Origin: Deltaproteobacteria bacterium HGW-Deltaproteobacteria-15
GTDB lineage: Bacteria; Desulfobacterota; DSM-4660; Desulfatiglandales; HGW-15
DNA length: 64,000 nucleotides
Direction of reading: 5' to 3'
NCBI GenBank assembly: GCA_002840535.1
Contig: PHBH01000034.1
Location: forward strand, 23,971-87,970
The notes beneath the pieces were generated by a model. It was given only the letters and a program-made list of their open reading frames with translations. It ran no database searches and was not told the origin of the DNA. Shown here in pieces: positions 63,820 through 64,000 of this stretch. Position 1 is the stretch's first letter. Each line of letters starts with the position of its first letter. The position numbers were made by a program, and so were the translations under genes.

Positions 63820-64000
63820 TGCTCCTCCTTTCTATTGAAAACCTGCGTGTCAGCTATGAAAAAATCAGGGCGCTTCACGGCATCACTTTCCGGATCGAGG
63901 ATGGAGAGATCGTAAGTATTATTGGGGCAAACGGCGCAGGAAAGAGCACGTCGCTTCGCGCCATCTCCCGGCTCATTCCCGTGGAGTCCGGAAGCAGAAT
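63819..64000 (+). CDS. livF: Branched-chain amino-acid ABC transporter, ATPase LivF (5' part)
   Basis: The ATG at 63819 overlaps the livG stop (ATGA-type). 60 codons are visible before the window ends: LSIENLRVSYEKIRALHG, then Walker A GANGAGKST. The rest lies outside the window. Confidence 0.93.
   Translation, partial: MLLLSIENLRVSYEKIRALHGITFRIEDGEIVSIIGANGAGKSTSLRAISRLIPVESGSR

Overview
The window looks like a chromosomal piece of an anaerobic Desulfobacterota (Deltaproteobacteria) genome. This is an inference from gene content: hgcAB, an ADP-forming acyl-CoA synthetase, paired sigma-54 activators, a HesB-type protein that appears to contain selenocysteine, a prkA-yeaH-spoVR operon, and the repeat-littered spacers common in this group. 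No rRNA, CRISPR array, phage or transposase gene was seen.

Layout. 1-18400 (minus strand) is housekeeping: carB, a small membrane protein, a TtcA-like tRNA thiolase, yggS, a HesB/IscA-like gene with an in-frame UGA, then rdgB, pgi, phosphomannomutase, manC, argJ, secA, an M23 peptidase and uvrC. 18400-24400 (plus) has two sigma-54 activators, an outer-membrane beta-barrel protein, a UDP-glucuronate 4-epimerase-like enzyme and a ChaN lipoprotein. 24500-29900 holds a Nudix hydrolase, hisD, a three-gene lipoyl cluster (GcvH-like carrier, lipoate-protein ligase, LipS-like radical SAM enzyme) and tRNA-Lys and tRNA-Glu. 29900-42000 is an accessory carbohydrate region with two GH13 enzymes, a GH15 enzyme, a glucose-dehydrogenase-like enzyme, a Phd/ParE toxin-antitoxin pair and several small or broken ORFs. 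42200-49300 has spoVR-yeaH-prkA and a cardiolipin-synthase-like gene. 49700-54900 has an Mla-type lipid transporter (permease, ATPase, MCE protein, lipoprotein) followed by hgcA and hgcB, the mercury-methylation pair. 55000-59300 has a divergent KptA-like protein translationally coupled to an ADP-forming acyl-CoA synthetase, then mtaB. 59400-64000 is a branched-chain amino-acid type ABC transporter (livKHMG and the start of livF).

Most notable reading. hgcA has no normal start codon. Its frame continues upstream across a single UGA (53398-53400) to an ATG at 53326. The UGA follows a Cys codon (Cys-Sec) in a Cys-containing N-terminal extension. A 6-bp hairpin with loop AGUU lies 13 bases after it, at the spacing and with the loop G expected of a bacterial SECIS. 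The hesB-type gene at 5471-5791 has the same arrangement, with UGA at its conserved cluster-binding Cys. I propose that both are selenoproteins. The HgcA case would be a selenocysteine-containing mercury methylation protein. No Sec machinery lies in the window, so this rests on sequence pattern alone.

Spacers hold several dispersed repeat families: REP-like palindromes around GGATGGGTAGAGCG and CGTTCCCACGC, and short-unit arrays of CAGGTGT and GTTCAGCG type.
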